Assembly: GCF_022682495.2 (NCBI RefSeq)
Contig: NC_071387.1
Coordinates: 193,356,143 to 193,420,142 of the forward strand
DNA length: 64,000 nucleotides
Reading direction: 5' to 3'
Source: Desmodus rotundus
Taxonomy: Eukaryota > Chordata > Mammalia > Chiroptera > Phyllostomidae
Shown here: piece by piece, positions 58,544 to 64,000 of the stretch
Position numbering within the stretch: position 1 is the stretch's first letter
Layout: every line of letters begins with the position of its first letter
Position numbers and translations under genes: made by a program
Notes under the pieces: generated by a model
The model's database searches: none
What the model was told of the DNA's origin: nothing
What the model saw: only the letters and a program-made list of their open reading frames with translations

Positions 58544-58764
58544 TTTGTAATATTTTAATATTTTATTTTATTTATTTACTTTTAGAGAGATGGGAAGGGA
58601 TGGAGAAAGAGAGGGACAGAAACATTAATGTGTGGTTGCGTCTCATGCACCCCCTACTGGGGACCTGGACCGCAACCCAGGCATGTGCCCTGACTGGGGA
58701 TCTAATGAAATTCTTTGGTTTGCAGGCCCACACTCAATCCACTTAGCCACACCAGCCAGGTCTT
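58544..58764 (-). repeat. VES-type SINE, antisense
   Basis: A/T tail, 'gagaaagagagggacagaaa', 'aacccaggcatgtgccctga' and 'gccacaccagccaggtctt'. The 13-bp flanks 'cttctgctatatt' (58531-58543) and 'cttctgttatatt' (58765-58777) are a target-site duplication with one mismatch. Confidence 0.94.
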
Positions 58765-59159
58765 CTTCTGTTATATTAATAGAAAGAAATCATGTGGTAT
58801 ATTATCTATCTACAGTTATTAAATATTCACTTAAATGATAACAGTTTCAATAAAAATGGTAAATGTAAAATATTTGAAAAGATAATTCTCAGAACAAAGA
58901 TAGGTGGCGAATGAGCAAAAGAAGAGAGGATCAACCTTTCTGGGATTCAAATACATCGAATTAACGTAATACTTAAACATCATTTTCCCCCACCAACTGG
59001 GGAACAATGAAATAATCTGGATGAAAATATTAATAATCAGTCAGGATTAATAATCCATAAAAAGGATGTACTCTCAGTCATTTCATTTGCACATGGTAAT
59101 TCTTACAACTTCTTCTCAGATCCTTCTTTTAAAATTTTCTTCACTTTTTTTCCTTTAAA

Positions 59160-59720
59160 AGTCGTTATCAGAACCCCTCTCGCGAGACTGCTGTATGTGC
59201 GTGTGGCTCTCTGTGCTCCGATGAATCCACACCCCACTGAGCCTCTCTAGAGAAACCCTCCGTCTCAGTTACAGAATTTCCACTGTATTCTTTCTTTCAA
59301 TTTGTCTGCTGAGATCACTTATTACACAAATTCCCTTTATTAATTTTTAGTTTTAAACCATTCTTTTTGTAATGATAGCATCGTCATCTATGAATTTTCT
59401 CTTTTGGTACGGGCACATGTTCTTGTGTCTTCACATGGCTAGTAGTTTTAGTCTACACTGGAAAGTGTGGACGCTACATAGGTGAGTGCGTAGCTTTAGA
59501 GTAGACTTTCGCTCCAGTGGTCAGTTGCTGTAGCGATAGCTGATCTATGGATGCTTGACTTTATTTTCCATAGATTGTTCTCCAGCAACTCCTATTATAT
59601 GGTGAGAAAATAGCCCTACAACTAAGGCAGAGCCCTTTTTGGATTTGAACTGTACGTTCAGTAGAGATGTCTTCATTCTCGCTGGCAGGTTAAGCGCCAG
59701 CTCTACACACCTCCAGTAAA
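59160..59720. other. CpG-enriched unassigned block
   Basis: CpG sites are conspicuous compared with the flanks: a 'ctcgcgaga' palindrome at about 59179, and others near 59210, 59410, 59470-59540 and 59680-59700. No long frame and no repeat recognised. Candidate regulatory island or diverged LTR. Confidence 0.3.
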
Positions 59721-60280
59721 ATAATAATTAATAATAATATATAAGATCATTGTATTTGTGAAAAAAAATTAACATTTCCTCTACAATTTTCCAATGAGGT
59801 GAATGTTAGTTTTTATTTTTAAAACACGTATTTCCAGCCAAATGGCATTTATTTTAGTAACGTAATATTCTGTGTAAACTTGTCATCTGTTATCTCAGTA
59901 CTAGTATTATGGCTTTTGCAGAGTGAAAAACTTAATGAAATATCAACAACAGCTCAGTTTCAGAGTAGCTGAAAATACCAACCATAACACAGTCAATATG
60001 CACTTCAATCTTTTATTTTTATCAGCAACTTTTTTTTCTCTTCCCATACAGTGACAGGAATGAGTCAGATGTCTATTTAACCAATCAAATTGTTGACAAT
60101 ATTACATAATATTTAATTTAGTTAATCACAAAAAGATACAGTTAATAGTTTCCCACTTTCCTCTAATTCCTTTAACATTTTTTCTGTATTTTTAATTTTC
60201 TTTATTGTATTTTCCATATTTTTTAAAAGTTTTGAAATGTTAATATAAATGTAGTTATCAATCTCCCTATAGCATAAAAG

Positions 60281-60540
60281 AATTAACTGGAACATAGTCA
60301 ACAAAAAAAAAAACGTGAACAAAATATAACCAGAGACACTGAAATTAAGAACAATGTAACAATAGCCAGAGGGGAGTGGGGAGGGGATAGTGGGGAGAGG
60401 GGTCTATAGGAGCTACTATAAAGGACACAAGGACAAAATCAAGGGGGAGGGTAGAGGTGGGGGAGGAAAGTGGGACTGGCTGGGGTGGGGTGGAGGGATG
60501 GGGAGAAAATGCAGACAATTGTAACTGAATAAAAATTTTA
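60281..60540 (+). repeat. 5'-truncated young-looking L1 3' end, sense
   Basis: It begins near 'ttaactggaacatag', and the conserved 'aatataaccagagacactga' leads to a G-rich 3' UTR (60371-60505). It ends 'gacaattgtaactgaataaa' and an A/T tail. The 3' UTR is nearly identical to the reverse complement of 63107-63310. Confidence 0.9.
60371..60402 (+). other. G-quadruplex-type motif in the L1 3' UTR
   Basis: Five runs of four G separated by loops of one to five bases, fitting the standard intramolecular quadruplex pattern. A second G-run cluster follows at 60444-60503. Confidence 0.75.
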
Positions 60541-62413
60541 AAAGAAGAGAATCATCCAAAATATATTATGAAAAATGTAATATTCCTGAATAAATCTATG
60601 TAAAATACCTAACTTGTATAGAAAACAACTTTGTTAAGAAATAATCTACAAAATAATGTCTAAAGAATTAATATGTAATAAATGAATTTTGAAGACTATC
60701 ATAACTACTGAGTTCTAGAAATCCTTAAGTGGCTAAAAGTTATTTATGAGATATATGTAGAAATTAGGAAACATCATCCAGATTGGAGCTTTTCTTATTC
60801 AGTAGTTCATGACAGATAGCTTTAGATTTAGCCATATTCTAAAATTCATAGCATAATACTACTTCTACCTCATTCTGTGCAGCGATGAACAGTAGCCACC
60901 ATACATATATTACATTTTGTTATTTATATGCCATGTCTTTGCAAGAAAAATATAATTGTTTGGTCATGCATACTTACTATATTCACAGTAATATAGATTT
61001 TTGCATAATTATAAATTTAAATATAGTCTAAACTTTGTTCTCACTATGTGGATTGTAGAAAAAAAATACTGTTAAAGTTCAAATGCTCAAACAAGTAGTT
61101 GTCCAAGAATAGATGACTGAAAAACTATTGAAATCCACATTTTATATTTGTTTACTGTGTGTTCTGATAAATACTTTTATCATTAGCTACTTTATTTTCA
61201 CAGTTCCTTAAATTCTAACAAATAGAAAACTTGTTTGAAAAAGTTTAGCTAATTGATTCAAATACTTTTGCCCTATAATATATCTGCTGAATCAAGTCCA
61301 TTAGATTAATATGGCCGTGGTTTACTTCTTCTCATGTAATCATAGTTACCATTGTAGATCATATTTAATAGGAAAATTTATATTGTTGTTTATTTTAAGA
61401 ATTATTTCCCCAGTATTTTGATTAACAACTTAAATTAGCTGTATGCTTGCATATCGTTAAGGCAATTTTTGCATGTATTAGCCGGAAGGGTCACGACATG
61501 GGAGAGCACAGTTCATCTCTGCAGTTAGGACCAGAGTTCTGAGTTACCAGGACTTGTGAGCACTGTCAGAGCTGGGGTACAACAGCTCCCCCAGTGTCCA
61601 TTTACCACTTACTGAATTGTGTTCCTAGTTACATCTCCAGAGGTCTCCTCTTTAACAAGACTGTGAGTTCTTGAGATAAATCTATGTGTTGGAGCTAAAA
61701 TCAGAAGAAAAAGTAGAAAGAGGGGAAATAAAGATTGTTCAGTTTTGAAATTGAGTAATCCTTCTTTTACTCCTTCCATCTTGTTGTAATAAAAAAAGAG
61801 GTATGGTATAAGAATAAAATGTCAAAACTACAGAAAAATATACCAGCTTAAATCATATAATTTGCTAATTGTTTATATTAAAAAAAGACACTCAAACTGC
61901 CTGTTTACAAAATTTCTTCCTCAGTATTTGGACATTGATTGCAATAATTAAATAATTTAGTTTTACTTGTATTTTTATCTACTTAAAATGAAAATAAGAA
62001 TTAGTAAATTATAAAAGAGTTAAAATAAAATATGCAAAGATGAATTTCTCACAAACATTTCAATCACACTTTGCAAGCTTTTATTTTTTTCTCAAACATA
62101 GCAAAGAAATATATGCCAAAATACAAGAGTAAAACTTACCAGATGCCCAACAGCCTTAAGCCACAGATATTGGTCAAAACTTGAAAATTCACAGATGTAA
62201 GACAGTCTGTTATGTTGCTTCAAGCACTATTTTCATTCCAGTAAAGCCACTGAAGTGTATTACATCAGATAATTCTATTTATATTATAATTTTGTAATTG
62301 TGATTAAATGGAGAGTTTCAACTTATAGTAGAGAGGATCATTTTAATAATTCTATTTATACCACATTTTAGTCATGTTGATGGAATAAAATATTTCATAG
62401 GCTAAGTAACATG
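60541..62413. other. A+T-rich unassigned sequence
   Basis: No named repeat. 61480-61700 is slightly richer in G+C without other features. Confidence 0.35.
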
Positions 62414-62461
62414 TATGAGGCCTGTCTAGAAGGTATCCAGCCATGTAACATGAAAAATAGA

Positions 62462-62665
62462 GCCCTCGCTGGTGTGGCTCAGTGGATGGAATGCCAGGCT
62501 GCAAAACAAAGAGTCACCAGTTTGATTCCCATTCAGGACACGTGTCTGGGCTTTGGGCCAGGTCCCTAGTAGGGGGCGGGTGAGAGGCAACCACACATGG
62601 ATGTTTCTCTCCCTCTCTTTCTCCCTCCTTTCCTCTCTGTCAAAAATAAATAAATAAAATCTCTA
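62462..62665 (+). repeat. VES-type SINE nested in mariner copy 3
   Basis: A complete sense copy, 'gccctcgctggtgtggctca' to 'aaataaataaataaaatctc'. The duplication 'aaaaatagag' at 62453-62462 and 62666-62675 consists of mariner sequence, which proves that the SINE inserted later. Confidence 0.95.
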
Positions 62666-62754
62666 AAAAATAGAGACATTTATTGGAGAAAATACGTTAT
62701 ACAAGAAACATTGTACATAAGAGAATGACACCTCAGTCCACTTGAAATAGGCAC

Positions 62755-63060
62755 TTTAGGACCTCACACAGTTCTCCCAGTCTCCTTGAGCTTCCTCCCT
62801 AGTGTTTTTCTGAATCTCCTTGAGGGTCTGAAATCTCTTCCCTTCCAAAAGTGATTTTTGTTTTGGGAACAGCCAGAAGTTGCAGGATGCCAGATCTGGG
62901 CTATAGCAGGGGATGAGTCACCTGTATGACTTGATGTTTCGCCAAAAACCTCTGCACGAGAAGTGACGCATGAGTGGGCATGTTGTCCTGATGAAGCTGC
63001 CAATCACCAGTAGCTTATAGCTGCAGCCTTCTGAATCATCTGAATAGTTTACATGGAGGA
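62755..63060 (-). pseudogene. Mariner transposase C-terminal relic
   Basis: Minus strand: HQDNMPTHAS-like text near 63000, a FLAKHQV-like stretch near 62940, then after a frame change a DLASCNF-like motif near 62885. From the HDN-equivalent Asp codon to the YSP position is 82 nt, against 80 in copies 1 and 2. The third catalytic position is Asn, as in copy 1. The N-terminal piece lies further right, beyond the nested L1. Confidence 0.75.
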
Positions 63061-63096
63061 ATGTTCAAGCTTAATGCAAAATTTGATGCAGATATT

Positions 63097-63496
63097 TAAA
63101 AAAAAATTTTTTATTTTTATTCAGTTACAATTGTCTGCATTTTCTCCCCATCCCTCCACCCCACCCCAGCTAGTCCCACCTCCCTCCCCCACCTCTACCC
63201 TCTCCCTTGATTTTGTCCTTGTGTCCTTTATAGTAGCTCCTATAGACCCCTCTCCCCACTCTCCCCTCCCCACTCCCCTCTGGCTATTGTTACATTGTTC
63301 TTAATTTCAATGTCTCTGGTTATATTTTGTTTGCTTTTTTCTTCTATTGCTTATGTTCCAGTTAAAGGTGAGATCATATGGTATTTGTCCCTCACCGCCT
63401 GGCTTATTTCACTTAGCATAATGCTCTCCAGTTCCATCCATGCTGTTTCAAAGGGTATAAGCTCCTTCTTTCTCTCTGCTGCGTAGAATTCCATTA
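63097..63496 (-). repeat. 5'-truncated L1 3' end, antisense, nested in mariner copy 3
   Basis: It starts with a T-rich poly(A) complement and 'attcagttacaattgtctgc', runs through a C-rich 3' UTR and 'aaggtgagatcatatggtat', and ends 'gcgtagaattccatta'. A perfect 13-bp duplication 'tgatgcagatatt' lies at 63084-63096 and 63497-63509. Confidence 0.95.
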
Positions 63497-63859
63497 TGAT
63501 GCAGATATTATGCTCTCCTTGCTCAAGCTTTGAATGTGACAGCCATACAGTACACATGCTCACTCCACGGTCTCTACTGCCCCCACTGACTAGTACAGTG
63601 AAGTCATCATTGTTCACGCATGTGCATTCCTGTCCACTCTCCTTGACTGTCAGGTTACATCCATGTTGTGTAGACAGTTCTCATTATATTAACAACAGCT
63701 GGACTTCTTCTGGACAGACCTCATAAATGTAGATATTCTCATCTAAATAAAGTTTATTAATTCATTTCTTAAATCAAACTTTTTAAACAATGTTTTATAA
63801 AAATAAAACAAAGACATTAATAAACTTTTGACATCAAATTTATTATTCTTTTTAATTAA

Positions 63860-63960
63860 CATACACTGCATGTCTACTATGCAGCATGGATTTTGCTGGG
63901 CACTGTGCCAGGCCAAAAGAACATTTCTCTTATTTCTCTCATTCATGGAGATCACATCCC
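63860..63960 (+). repeat. MIR/L2-like ancient fragment
   Basis: 'catgtctactatgcagcatg', 'gctgggcactgtgccaggcc' and 'ttcatggagatcacatccca' resemble the conserved region of old MIR/L2-type repeats. Confidence 0.4.
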
Positions 63961-64000
63961 ATTAGAAATGGGTTCTCATAGGTTCCCTTTTCTTGACTAA

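Larger units (their letters stand above)
62416..63723 (-). mobile_element. Mariner deletion derivative, copy 3, with SINE and L1 inside
   Basis: The ends TA|tgaggcctgtctagaag (62414 onward) and 'cttctggacagacctca|TA' (to 63725) are inverted repeats with intact TA duplication. Subtracting the SINE and L1 insertions leaves about 680 bp, the same size as the other copies and with the same internal deletion junction. Confidence 0.9.

Noticed and set aside
63496..63726. 76-codon plus-strand frame, with a similar one at 34417-34608
   Set aside because: Both are the antisense of the mariner N-terminal region and inverted repeat. Their mutual similarity reflects the shared transposon.

Overview
The window reads as non-coding, A+T-rich mammalian DNA, most likely from a bat of the Yangochiroptera. 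The key evidence is about ten copies of a roughly 200-bp tRNA-derived SINE. It has a 'gccctggctggtgtggctcagtgg' type head, a GTTCGATTCC B-box-like segment, a CT-rich body and an (AAATAAAT)n tail, which is the VES family of bats. Several deletion-derivative mariner elements and young L1 3' ends fit the same picture. The species cannot be named from this. I find no intact host protein-coding gene, no rRNA, no functional tRNA and no CRISPR. Almost every long reading frame lies inside, or antisense to, a repeat.

Layout. 1-9.8 kb: unique A+T-rich DNA with one SINE, an old L1, L2, MIR and LTR fragments. 9.85-13.0 kb: an old antisense L1 split by a nest holding two SINEs, an L1 tail, two small terminal-inverted-repeat elements and a mariner derivative. 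13.4-27 kb: scattered old L1/LTR/hAT fragments, a few GC-richer unassigned patches and simple repeats. 27.5-31 kb: L2 pieces split by antisense LTRs, then a SINE. 33.3-38.2 kb: SINE, mariner, SINE, an endogenous retrovirus-L pol remnant with integrase and dUTPase signatures, its probable 3' LTR, and a 5'-inverted L1. 39-46 kb: solo-LTR candidates, old L1 pieces and a possible processed pseudogene. 49.7-51.6 kb: the most complete element, a 1.9-kb half-L1 (HAL1-like) with 5' UTR, a broken ORF1, no ORF2, an L1-like 3' UTR and 15-bp target-site duplications. 54-58.8 kb: a 129-bp hairpin MITE, SINEs, and an 849-bp solo LTR with a 6-bp target-site duplication. 60.2-63.7 kb: two nearly identical L1 tails in opposite orientation, one of them inside a third mariner that also carries a SINE.

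How the parts relate. These are records of transposition rather than cooperating genes. The three mariner copies share one internal deletion junction, so they look like one non-autonomous family that depended on transposase from elsewhere. The SINEs and the half-L1 would have depended on L1 machinery. No new biological system is visible. The most worthwhile leads are the half-L1, the shared-deletion mariners, the TA-target transposon cluster at 10.9-12.2 kb and a few GC/CpG-richer unassigned patches. Repeat family names come from recognition by eye without database support, and old-repeat boundaries are good only to tens of bases.
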